From contig DBFBGR010000022.1 of assembly GCA_048201935.1 (NCBI GenBank), positions 45,498 through 109,497 on the forward strand: a DNA stretch of 64,000 nt. Reading direction: 5' to 3'. The notes below the pieces were generated by a model. The model ran no database searches and was not told where the DNA came from. It saw only the letters and a program-made list of their open reading frames with translations. Below, piece by piece: positions 1 to 7,639 of this stretch; position 1 is the stretch's first letter, and each line of letters begins with the position of its first letter. Source of the stretch: MGBC124762 sp048201935. GTDB taxonomy: Bacteria > Bacillota > Clostridia > Oscillospirales > Oscillospiraceae. The translations under genes were made by a program, and so were the position numbers.

Positions 1-1089
1 CTCGTCCACGCCCTTGATGACCGCCGCCAAAAACAGCAAAAACTGCACGTTTTCCGCCGGAGACTTCCCCGGGTCCAGCAGGTTCTTGCCCGTGTCGGTG
101 GACAACGACCAGTTGTTGTGCTTGCCCGAGCCGTTGACCCCGGCGAAGGGCTTTTCGTGCAGGAGGCACACAAGGCCGTGCCGGGCGGCCACGTTCTTCA
201 TCATCTCCATGGTCAACTGGTTGTGGTCGGTGGCCATGTTGGTGGTGGTGAAGATGGGGGCCAGCTCGTGCTGGGCGGGAGCCACCTCGTTGTGCTTGGT
301 CTTGGCCAGGATGCCCAGCTTCCAAAGCTCCTCGTCCAGCTCCTTCATAAAGGCGACCACCCGGGGCTTGATGGCCCCAAAGTAGTGGTCCTCCAACTCC
401 TGGCCCTTGGGGGCCTTGGCCCCCAGCAGGGTCCGGCCGGTGAACATCAGATCGGGCCGCTTGTCGTAGAGGGCCTTGTCCACCAGGAAATACTCCTGCT
501 CGGGGCCCACGGTGGTGACCACACGGCGGGCGCGGTCATCCCCAAAGAGCCGCAGCACCCGCAGCGCCTGGGTGCTCAACGCCTCCATGGACCGCAGCAG
601 CGGCGTTTTCTTGTCCAGCACCTCACCGCCGTAGGAGCAGAAGGCCGTGGGGATATAGAGCGTGCCCCCCTTCACAAAGGCGTAGCTGGTGGGGTCCCAG
701 GCGGTGTAGCCCCGGGCCTCAAAGGTGGCCCGCAGCCCGCCGGAGGGGAAGGAGGACGCGTCAGGCTCGCCCCGGATGAGCTCCTTGCCGGAAAACTGCA
801 TGATGACCCGGCCATGGCCGGTGGGGGAGATAAAGCTGTCGTGCTTTTCGGCGGTGACGCCGGAGAGAGGCTGGAACCAGTGGGTGAAGTGGGTCGCGCC
901 TCGCTCCACCGCCCAGTCCTTCATGGCCCCGGCTACGGCGTTGGCCACCGCCGGGTCCAGATCCCGGCCCTCGTCCATGGTCTTGCGAAGGGACTTGTAC
1001 ACGTCCTTGGGCAGCCGCTCCTGCATAACGTCGTCATTGAATACCATGCTCCCGAATAGCTGCGGCACGCTCTTTCGCTTGTCTTCCAT
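1..1089 (-). CDS. glnN: Type III glutamine synthetase, N-terminal part (gene runs off the window)
   Basis: Makes glutamine from glutamate, ammonia and ATP in the cytoplasm. The 363 codons visible read as the N-terminal half of a GlnN-type enzyme, a family of about 700 residues; the rest lies beyond base 1. Recognisable segments are KHNEVAPAQHELAPIF, followed by the catalytic-site segment GVNGSGKHNNWSL, close to the family pattern. The ATG at 1089 follows a GGAGAGGAAGG ribosome-binding site. It is divergent from an ANTAR protein-purF-gltB-gltD unit, so glutamine synthesis and use sit back to back. Its leader carries a terminator-like hairpin directly after a strong promoter, suggesting control of elongation. 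The family assignment is firm; the regulation is inference. Confidence 0.96.
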   Translation of the reverse strand, partial: MEDKRKSVPQLFGSMVFNDDVMQERLPKDVYKSLRKTMDEGRDLDPAVANAVAGAMKDWAVERGATHFTHWFQPLSGVTAEKHDSFISPTGHGRVIMQFSGKELIRGEPDASSFPSGGLRATFEARGYTAWDPTSYAFVKGGTLYIPTAFCSYGGEVLDKKTPLLRSMEALSTQALRVLRLFGDDRARRVVTTVGPEQEYFLVDKALYDKRPDLMFTGRTLLGAKAPKGQELEDHYFGAIKPRVVAFMKELDEELWKLGILAKTKHNEVAPAQHELAPIFTTTNMATDHNQLTMEMMKNVAARHGLVCLLHEKPFAGVNGSGKHNNWSLSTDTGKNLLDPGKSPAENVQFLLFLAAVIKGVDE

Positions 1090-1129
1090 CTCGCGTCCTT
1101 CCTCTCCATTGAAGATTTGTGTCTCAAGC

Positions 1130-1167
1130 AAAAATAGGGCGCTCAAGGGAAAACCCCTTCAGCGCCC
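1130..1167 (-). terminator. Terminator-like hairpin in the glnN 5' leader
   Basis: On the minus strand a 7-bp GC-rich stem (GGGCGCT/AGCGCCC, 1137-1143 with 1161-1167), a C-C mismatch and a further 5-bp AAGGG/CCCTT stem enclose a 5-base loop. It is followed by TATTTTTG. This is an intrinsic terminator in form, lying between the glnN promoter and its start codon, so it should stop transcription unless something lets polymerase through. The hairpin starts about 10 bases after the predicted transcription start. Confidence 0.7.
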
Positions 1168-1183
1168 TTGCCAGGATAGCCGC

Positions 1184-1212
1184 ATTATACGCCCGCCCAG
1201 GGGTGCTGTCAA
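1184..1212 (-). promoter_or_regulatory. glnN promoter
   Basis: On the minus strand TTGACA (1207-1212) and TATAAT (1184-1189) are separated by 17 bp, a perfect vegetative sigma promoter. Transcription should start near 1177, giving a leader of about 88 bases that contains the terminator-like hairpin. Confidence 0.85.
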
Positions 1213-1230
1213 TGGGTTTTTGGCGATTTC

Positions 1231-1330
1231 TGCAAGTTGCATAATATTTGCTTGCAAATATCCTGGACACTTTAGGTAATTTTGCGGGTAATCCCCAGGC
1301 GCTGTGAAACTTTATTTGCAAGAAGTTGCA
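1231..1330. promoter_or_regulatory. Three TTGCAA-type palindromes between the divergent promoters
   Basis: Three inverted repeats share TGCAA/TTGCA half-sites. These are TGCAA-G-TTGCA at 1231-1241, the perfect 18-bp palindrome ATATTTGCTTGCAAATAT at 1244-1261, and TGCAA-GAAG-TTGCA at 1317-1330. They lie upstream of the glnN -35 box (1207-1212) and of the other promoter's -35 box (1338-1343). That is where a DNA-binding regulator acting on both units would sit. The regulator is not identifiable from the sequence. Confidence 0.5.
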
Positions 1331-1337
1331 TTTTCTC

Positions 1338-1367
1338 TTGACAACCTCTCCCCTGCCGTCCTATAAT
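1338..1367 (+). promoter_or_regulatory. Promoter of the ANTAR-purF-gltB-gltD unit
   Basis: TTGACA (1338-1343) and TATAAT (1362-1367) have an 18-bp spacer. The -10 box is enclosed by an inverted repeat CCTGCC (1352-1357)/GGCAGG (1372-1377), a possible operator. The transcript would begin near 1374. Confidence 0.85.
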
Positions 1368-1431
1368 CGAAGGCAGGACAACGGCGTCCGGTCTTGTTGG
1401 TCCACCCCATATATGAGGAATGGTGAAGGCT

Positions 1432-1656
1432 ATGACAGAACGAGAACGCATCCATGAACTGGAGGCGGAGAACGCCTCTTTGCGCGACCAGTTGGCCACC
1501 GCCCGGCTGGTGGGCCGGGCCAAGTGCCTGCTGGTGCGCTACCGGGACCTGACCGAGCCCGAGGCCCACCACCACATCGAAAAGGAGGCCATGGACCGCC
1601 AGCTCACCCGCCGGGCCGTAGCCGAGGAGATCGTGGCGGAGCTGGGCCGGGATTGA
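1432..1656 (+). CDS. Minimal ANTAR-domain RNA-binding protein
   Basis: A protein of 74 residues made of a short heptad-like helix (about residues 2-24, MTERERIHELEAENASL at its start) and an ANTAR fold (about 25-70, with EAHHHIEKEAMD and a closing RRAVAEEIVAEL helix). ANTAR proteins bind paired RNA hairpins and prevent transcription termination; most carry a response-regulator receiver domain, which is absent here. An upstream ATG at 1420 is possible, but its GAGGA site abuts the codon, whereas ATG 1432 is preceded by GGTGAAGG. It is the first gene before purF, gltB and gltD (29-bp gap to purF) and is divergent from glnN. A role in glutamine-responsive antitermination, as for clostridial NitR, is likely but inferred. 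Confidence 0.85.
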   Translation: MTERERIHELEAENASLRDQLATARLVGRAKCLLVRYRDLTEPEAHHHIEKEAMDRQLTRRAVAEEIVAELGRD

Positions 1657-1685
1657 GCGGCCTGAGAGAAACGGAGCGAGCGCTT

Positions 1686-3101
1686 ATGATAAGGGAAAAC
1701 AAGCCCCAGGAGGAGTGCGCCGTCTTCGGCGTCAGCCTGAAGCCCGGGGGCGCGGCAGAGGGGGCGGGGATCGCCTATAACGCTCTGCTGGCCATGCAGC
1801 ACCGGGGGCAGGAGGGCTGCGGCATCGCCGCGGGGCAGGACAGCGCCATCCCCTGCGTCAAGGGGGTGGGACTGGTCAGCGAGGTGCTCACCGCCCAGGC
1901 TATGGCCCGGCTGCCTGAGAGCCGCTGCGCCATCGGCCACACCCGCTACTCCACCACCGGAGGCAACAGCCTGGGGAACGTCCAGCCCTTTGTCCACGAC
2001 TTTCTCACCGGGCGCATCGCCACCGCCCACAACGGCAACGTGGTCAACGCCCCCGAGCTACGCCACCGGCTCCAGGAGCTGGGGCTGGACTTCTCCGCCA
2101 CCAGCGACACCGAGGTCATCTCCGGCCTCATCGCTTACCTTATCATGCGCTCAGGAGAACTGCTGGGCGGCGTCACCGAGGCGGCCAAAATGCTCTCGGG
2201 GGCCTTTTGTCTGGTGGTGATGGCCAGCAACCACAAGCTGGTGGCCGTCCGGGACCCCAACGGCTACCGGCCCTTGTGCATCGGAGAGAATGACCGGGGA
2301 TTGTGCGTGGCCTCGGAGAGCTGCGCGCTGGACAGCTGCGGCTTTCGCTACGTCCGGGATGTGGAGCCCGGGGAGGTACTGCTCATCGAGGACGGCCAGA
2401 TCGTCCGCTCCCAGATCGCCCTCACCGCCCGGCGAAAAAGCCTTTGCGTATTTGAATATGTGTACTTCGCACGGCCCGATTCGGTCATCGACGGACTGAG
2501 CGTCTACCAGGCCCGGCTGAATATGGGCAAGCAGCTGGCCCGGGAGCACCCGGTGGAGGCCGACGTGGTCTGCGGCGTGCCCGACAGCGGCCTGGACGCC
2601 GCCCAGGGCTACGCGCTGGCGAGCGGGATACCGCTGGCCACAGGGTTTGTGAAGAACCGCTACATCGGCCGCAGCTTCATCTTCCCCACCCAGGCCCAGC
2701 GGGAGAACGCCGTGGCACTGAAGCTCAATCCCCTGCGCGCGGCGGTGGAGGGCAAGCGGGTCATTTTGGTGGACGACTCCATCGTTCGGGGCACCACCTG
2801 CGCCCGCATCGTGGCGGCCATCCGCCGGGCCGGAGCCCGAGAGGTGCACCTTCGGATCTCCGCGCCGCCCTTTTTGCACAACTGCTACTTCGGCACCGAC
2901 ATCGACGACGAGGAAAACCTCATCGCCAACCGTCTGACCCTGGAGGAGATACGTGAGCGCACCGGGGCGGACACTTTGGGCTACATCAGTGTGGAGGGCC
3001 TGCTGGAGGCGTGCCGGGGGAGCCGCTTAGAGCTCTGCGACGCTTGCTTTACCGGCAACTACGCCACGGCGGTGGGACCGGGCGGACATCTAGAAAAGTG
3101 A
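1686..3101 (+). CDS. purF: Amidophosphoribosyltransferase
   Basis: Catalyses the first committed step of purine synthesis, transferring glutamine amide nitrogen to PRPP. The 471 residues have the normal family length. An N-terminal class II glutaminase domain (about 11-230) would be exposed by cleavage before Cys11 in EECAVFGV. A phosphoribosyltransferase domain follows, with the PRPP loop VILVDDSIVRGTTC. The four cysteines that hold the 4Fe-4S cluster in the Bacillus enzyme have counterparts: LCVFEYVYF, FLHNCYFG and the pair in ELCDACFTG. Unusually it is not beside other pur genes but between an ANTAR protein and glutamate synthase, suggesting regulation as a glutamine-consuming enzyme. ATG 1686 is preceded by GGAG at 1673-1676. 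Confidence 0.96.
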   Translation: MIRENKPQEECAVFGVSLKPGGAAEGAGIAYNALLAMQHRGQEGCGIAAGQDSAIPCVKGVGLVSEVLTAQAMARLPESRCAIGHTRYSTTGGNSLGNVQPFVHDFLTGRIATAHNGNVVNAPELRHRLQELGLDFSATSDTEVISGLIAYLIMRSGELLGGVTEAAKMLSGAFCLVVMASNHKLVAVRDPNGYRPLCIGENDRGLCVASESCALDSCGFRYVRDVEPGEVLLIEDGQIVRSQIALTARRKSLCVFEYVYFARPDSVIDGLSVYQARLNMGKQLAREHPVEADVVCGVPDSGLDAAQGYALASGIPLATGFVKNRYIGRSFIFPTQAQRENAVALKLNPLRAAVEGKRVILVDDSIVRGTTCARIVAAIRRAGAREVHLRISAPPFLHNCYFGTDIDDEENLIANRLTLEEIRERTGADTLGYISVEGLLEACRGSRLELCDACFTGNYATAVGPGGHLEK

Positions 3102-3112
3102 GGGGACGAGAC

Positions 3113-6100
3113 ATGGAACAGACATGGAGACAAGAGGGGCACGGCCCCTTTGAGCACGACGCCTGCGGCATCGGCGCGGTGGTGGACATCAAGGGCCGCA
3201 AGAGCCACCGCACGGTGGACGACGCCTTGAAGATCGTGGAGAAGCTGGAGCACCGGGCGGGCAAGGACGCCCAGGGCAAGACCGGCGACGGCGTGGGCAT
3301 CCTGCTGCAAATTTCCCACAAATTCTTCACCAAGACCGCCCGGGAGTTGGGTATCTCCCTGGGCGGCGAGGGGGATTACGGCGTGGGGATGTTCTTCTTC
3401 CCGCCCCAGTCCCTGGCCCGGTCCCAGGCCAAGCGGCGCTTTGAACTGATCCTGGAAAAAGAGGGCATGGAGTTTTTGGGCTGGCGGGAGGTGCCTGTTT
3501 GCCCGGAAGTGCTGGGGGAAAAGGCCCTGGCCAAAATGCCCCGCATCGAGCAGGGCTTTGTCAAGCGCCCCCAAGGCGTGGAGCGGGGGCTGGATTTCGA
3601 CCGCCGGCTCTATGTGGCCCGGCGGCAGTTCGAGCAGTCCAGCTCGGATACCTATGTGGTGTCCTGCTCGTCGCGGACGGTGGTCTACAAGGGGATGTTC
3701 CTGGTCCAGCAGCTACGGCAGTTCTATCTGGACCTTCAGGACCCGGACTATGAGAGCGCCATCGCCCTGGTCCACTCCCGCTTTTCCACCAACACCAACC
3801 CCTCCTGGGAGCGGGCCCACCCCAATCGCCTCATCCTCCACAACGGTGAGATCAACACCATCCGGGGCAACATCGACCGGATGCTGGCCCGGGAGGAGAC
3901 CATGTCCTCTCCTCTGCTGGACGGCGACATGGACAAGGTCCTGCCGGTGGTGGACGTGTCGGGCTCAGACTCGGCCATGCTGGATAACACATTGGAGTTT
4001 TTGATGATGTCGGGGATGGACCTGCCCCTGGCCGTCATGGCCTGTATCCCCGAGCCCTGGCAGGGCGACCACAATATGGACCGGGCCAAGCGGGACCTCT
4101 ATCAGTACTACGCCATTTTGATGGAGCCCTGGGACGGTCCGGCGGCCATCTTGTTCTCCGACGGCGAGCAGGTAGGGGCGGTGCTGGACCGCAACGGTCT
4201 GCGGCCCGCCCGGTATTACCTGACCACCGACGACCGGCTCATCCTGGCCTCCGAGGTGGGCGTTCTGGACATCCCTCCCGAAGATATCCGGTCAAAAGCC
4301 CGGCTGGAGCCGGGGAAGATGCTGCTGGTAGACACCAAGGCCGGGCGGTTGGTCTCCGACGAGGAAGTGAAGGCCCGCTACGCCGCTCGTCAGCCCTACG
4401 GCGAGTGGCTGGACGGCAATTTGGTGCAGCTGGCCGACCTGCCCATCCCCAACCACAAGGTGGACACCGCCGACCCTGAGCGGCTGGTGCGGCTCCAGCG
4501 GGCATTTGGCTACACCTGGGAGGACGTGAAGGACTCCATCCTCCCCATGGCCCGCACCGGGGCCGAGCCCACGGCGGCCATGGGCACCGACGTGCCGCTG
4601 GCGGTGCTGGACCACAAGGACCAGCCCCTGTTCAACTACTTCAAGCAGCTCTTCGCCCAGGTGACCAACCCGCCCATCGACGCGCTCAGAGAAGAGGTGG
4701 TCACCGACACCACCGTCTATTTAGGCGACGACGGCAACCTTCTGGAGGAGAAGGCAGCCAACTGCCGGGTGCTCCAGGTGAAAAACCCCATCTTGACCTC
4801 TACGGACCTAATGAAGATCCGCCACATGGACCGTCCGGGCTTCCATGTGGAGACCGTCTCCATCCTCTACTATAAAAACACCGCCTTGAAAAAGGCCCTG
4901 GACCACCTCTTCGTGGCGGTGGACCGGGCCTGGCGCAATGGGGCCAACATCATCATCCTCTCCGACCGGGGCGTGGACGAAAACCACGTGGCCATCCCCT
5001 CGCTGCTGGCGGTGTCCGCCATCGAGCAGTATCTGGTGCGCACCAAAAAGCGCACGGCGGTGTCCATCATTTTGGAGTCCGCCGAGCCCCGGGAGGTCCA
5101 CCACTTCGCCACCCTGCTGGGCTACGGCGCCCGGGCCATCAACCCCTACCTGGCCCAGGAGACCATTGGCTCGCTCATCGACCGGGGGCTGCTGGACAAG
5201 GACTACCACGCCGCCGTGGACGACTACAACGCCGCCGTCTTGCACGGCATCGTGAAGATCGCCTCCAAAATGGGCATTTCCGCCATCCAGTCCTACCAGT
5301 CGGCCCAGATCTTTGAGGCCATCGGCATCGCCCAGGACGTGATCGACGCCTACTTCACCAACACCGTCTCTCCCATCGGCGGCATCGGCCTCAAGGAGCT
5401 GGAGGAGCTGGTGGACCGCAACCACACCCGGGCCTTTGACCCCCTGGGCCTGGGCCCGGCGCCCACGTTGGACTCCCAGGGCGAGCACAAGTCCCGCTCG
5501 GCGGGACTGGACCACATGTATAACCCCCAGACCATCCACCTGCTGCAAGAGGCCACCCGTCGGGGAGATTACGCCCTCTTCAAGCAGTACACCGCCCTGG
5601 TGGACGACGAGACCACCCCCCACACCCTCCGGGGCCTTCTGGAGATGAAATTCGCCCCGGAGCCGCTCCCCATCGACCAGGTAGAGAGCGTGGACTCCAT
5701 CGTGAAGCGCTTTAAGACCGGGGCCATGAGCTACGGCTCTATCTCTGAGGAGGCCCACCAGTGCCTGGCCCAGGCCATGAACGCTCTGGGCGGCAAGTCC
5801 AACTCCGGCGAGGGCGGCGAGGACCCACAGCGCCTGGGCACCGACCGGGGCTCGGCCATCAAGCAGGTGGCCTCGGGCCGGTTCGGCGTGACCAGCGAAT
5901 ACCTGGTCAGCGCAAAGGAGCTTCAGATCAAAATGGCCCAGGGAGCCAAGCCTGGCGAGGGTGGACACCTGCCCGCGGGGAAGGTCTACCCCTGGATTGC
6001 CCAGACCCGGCACTCCACGCCGGGGGTCACCCTCATCTCTCCGCCGCCCCACCACGATATCTACTCCATCGAGGACCTAAGCCAGCTCATTTTCGACCTG

Positions 6101-7639
6101 AAAAACGCCAACCGCCAGGCCCGCGTCAGCGTCAAGCTGGTCAGCGAGGCGGGGGTGGGCACTGTGGCCGCTGGCGTGGCCAAGGCCGGAGCCCAGGTGG
6201 TGCTCATCTCAGGCTACGACGGCGGCACCGGCGCGGCGCCCAGAAGCTCCATCCACTCCGCGGGCCTACCCTGGGAGCTGGGCCTTTCCGAGACCCACAG
6301 GACGCTGATGGACAACGGCCTGCGCTCCCGGGTGATGGTGGAGACCGACGGCAAGCTCATGTCGGGCCGGGACGTGGCCATCGCCTGTATGTTGGGGGCG
6401 GAGGAGTTCGGCTTTGCCACCGCGCCGCTTGTCACCATGGGCTGTGTGATGATGCGGGTATGCAACCTGGACACCTGCCCTGTGGGCATCGCCACCCAGA
6501 ACCCCGAGCTTCGCAAGCGCTTCGCGGGAAAGCCGGAATATGTGGTCAACTTCATGCGCTTCATCGCCCAGGAGCTGCGGGAGTACATGGCCAAGCTGGG
6601 CGTGGCCACCGTAGACCAGCTGGTGGGCCGGACCGACCTTCTCCAAAAGCGCACCCCGGCGGTGAACCAGCGGGCCGAGACGGTGGACCTCTCCGCCATT
6701 TTGGACAACCCCTACGCCGGAGCCCCCAAGACCCACTTTGACCCCAAGGACGTTTACGACTTCCAACTGGAGAAGACCGCCGACCTCAAGGTGCTGGAGC
6801 GCAAGCTGAAGTCCGCCCTCCAAAACGGCTCTGCCGCCAAGGTGAGCTTGAAGGTGTCCAGCACCGACCGCACCCTGGGGACCATCCTGGGCAGCGACGT
6901 GACGAGGAAATTTGGCGGTTCTCTGTCCGAGGGCGCCATCACCGTCCACTGCCAGGGCGGCGGCGGGCAGTCCTTCGGCGCTTTCCTCCCCAAGGGGGTG
7001 GCCCTGGAGCTGGAGGGAGACTCCAACGACTACTTCGGCAAGGGCCTCTCCGGCGGCGCTCTGGCGGTCTATCCGCCCAAGGGCTCGCCCTTCCAGGCCC
7101 GGGACAACATCATCATCGGCAACGTGGCCCTCTACGGCGCCACCTCGGGCAGCGCCTTCATCGCCGGACAGGCTGGGGAACGCTTTTGCGTGCGCAATTC
7201 CGGGGCGGTGGCGGTCGTCGAGGGGGTCGGCGACCACGGCTGCGAGTACATGACCGGGGGACGAGTCGTCGTCCTGGGTCCCACAGGCAAAAACTTCGCC
7301 GCGGGCATGAGCGGCGGCGTGGCCTATGTGCTGGACGAAAAGCGGGACCTCTACACCCGGCTCAATAAGGCTCTGGTGAGCATGGAGCAGGTCACCCAAA
7401 CGCACGACGTGGACGAGCTCAGAAGCCTCATCGAGCGCCATGTCCAGGCCACCGGCTCGGCCTGGGGCCAGGAGATCCTGGAGCGTTTTGAGACCTATTT
7501 GCCGCTTTTCAAGAAAATTTTGCCCACCGATTACGACCGGATGCTCCGGGCCATCGCCCAGGCCGAGGAGAAGGGCATGACCCGCCAGCAGGCGGAGATC
7601 GAGGCGTTTTACGCCGTGGCGAAGGGAGGGGCCAAATAA
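3113..7639 (+). CDS. gltB: Glutamate synthase, large subunit
   Basis: Converts 2-oxoglutarate and glutamine to two glutamates. The 1508 residues match the full-length bacterial large subunit. In order there are the class II amidotransferase domain with nucleophile Cys18 in HDACGIG, the central domain, the FMN-binding synthase barrel, and the C-terminal GXGXG beta-helix (for example GAITVHCQGGGGQSFGAF). The barrel includes GEGGHLPAGKVYPWIAQTRH and a 3Fe-4S cluster segment with cysteines spaced CVMMRVCNLDTC. ATG 3113 follows GAGGGGA, 11 bp after purF, so the two are co-transcribed. It overlaps gltD by one base. Together with glnN this forms a complete GS-GOGAT route for ammonium assimilation. 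Confidence 0.98.
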   Translation: MEQTWRQEGHGPFEHDACGIGAVVDIKGRKSHRTVDDALKIVEKLEHRAGKDAQGKTGDGVGILLQISHKFFTKTARELGISLGGEGDYGVGMFFFPPQSLARSQAKRRFELILEKEGMEFLGWREVPVCPEVLGEKALAKMPRIEQGFVKRPQGVERGLDFDRRLYVARRQFEQSSSDTYVVSCSSRTVVYKGMFLVQQLRQFYLDLQDPDYESAIALVHSRFSTNTNPSWERAHPNRLILHNGEINTIRGNIDRMLAREETMSSPLLDGDMDKVLPVVDVSGSDSAMLDNTLEFLMMSGMDLPLAVMACIPEPWQGDHNMDRAKRDLYQYYAILMEPWDGPAAILFSDGEQVGAVLDRNGLRPARYYLTTDDRLILASEVGVLDIPPEDIRSKARLEPGKMLLVDTKAGRLVSDEEVKARYAARQPYGEWLDGNLVQLADLPIPNHKVDTADPERLVRLQRAFGYTWEDVKDSILPMARTGAEPTAAMGTDVPLAVLDHKDQPLFNYFKQLFAQVTNPPIDALREEVVTDTTVYLGDDGNLLEEKAANCRVLQVKNPILTSTDLMKIRHMDRPGFHVETVSILYYKNTALKKALDHLFVAVDRAWRNGANIIILSDRGVDENHVAIPSLLAVSAIEQYLVRTKKRTAVSIILESAEPREVHHFATLLGYGARAINPYLAQETIGSLIDRGLLDKDYHAAVDDYNAAVLHGIVKIASKMGISAIQSYQSAQIFEAIGIAQDVIDAYFTNTVSPIGGIGLKELEELVDRNHTRAFDPLGLGPAPTLDSQGEHKSRSAGLDHMYNPQTIHLLQEATRRGDYALFKQYTALVDDETTPHTLRGLLEMKFAPEPLPIDQVESVDSIVKRFKTGAMSYGSISEEAHQCLAQAMNALGGKSNSGEGGEDPQRLGTDRGSAIKQVASGRFGVTSEYLVSAKELQIKMAQGAKPGEGGHLPAGKVYPWIAQTRHSTPGVTLISPPPHHDIYSIEDLSQLIFDLKNANRQARVSVKLVSEAGVGTVAAGVAKAGAQVVLISGYDGGTGAAPRSSIHSAGLPWELGLSETHRTLMDNGLRSRVMVETDGKLMSGRDVAIACMLGAEEFGFATAPLVTMGCVMMRVCNLDTCPVGIATQNPELRKRFAGKPEYVVNFMRFIAQELREYMAKLGVATVDQLVGRTDLLQKRTPAVNQRAETVDLSAILDNPYAGAPKTHFDPKDVYDFQLEKTADLKVLERKLKSALQNGSAAKVSLKVSSTDRTLGTILGSDVTRKFGGSLSEGAITVHCQGGGGQSFGAFLPKGVALELEGDSNDYFGKGLSGGALAVYPPKGSPFQARDNIIIGNVALYGATSGSAFIAGQAGERFCVRNSGAVAVVEGVGDHGCEYMTGGRVVVLGPTGKNFAAGMSGGVAYVLDEKRDLYTRLNKALVSMEQVTQTHDVDELRSLIERHVQATGSAWGQEILERFETYLPLFKKILPTDYDRMLRAIAQAEEKGMTRQQAEIEAFYAVAKGGAK

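Noticed and set aside
118..1059. Long plus-strand frame opposite glnN
   Set aside because: His/Val/Gly-rich low-complexity translation is the mirror of a GC-rich gene; the minus strand encodes a clear glutamine synthetase.
4808..6055. 415-codon minus-strand frame inside gltB
   Set aside because: It has no family similarity and no ribosome-binding site; GltB is intact on the plus strand.
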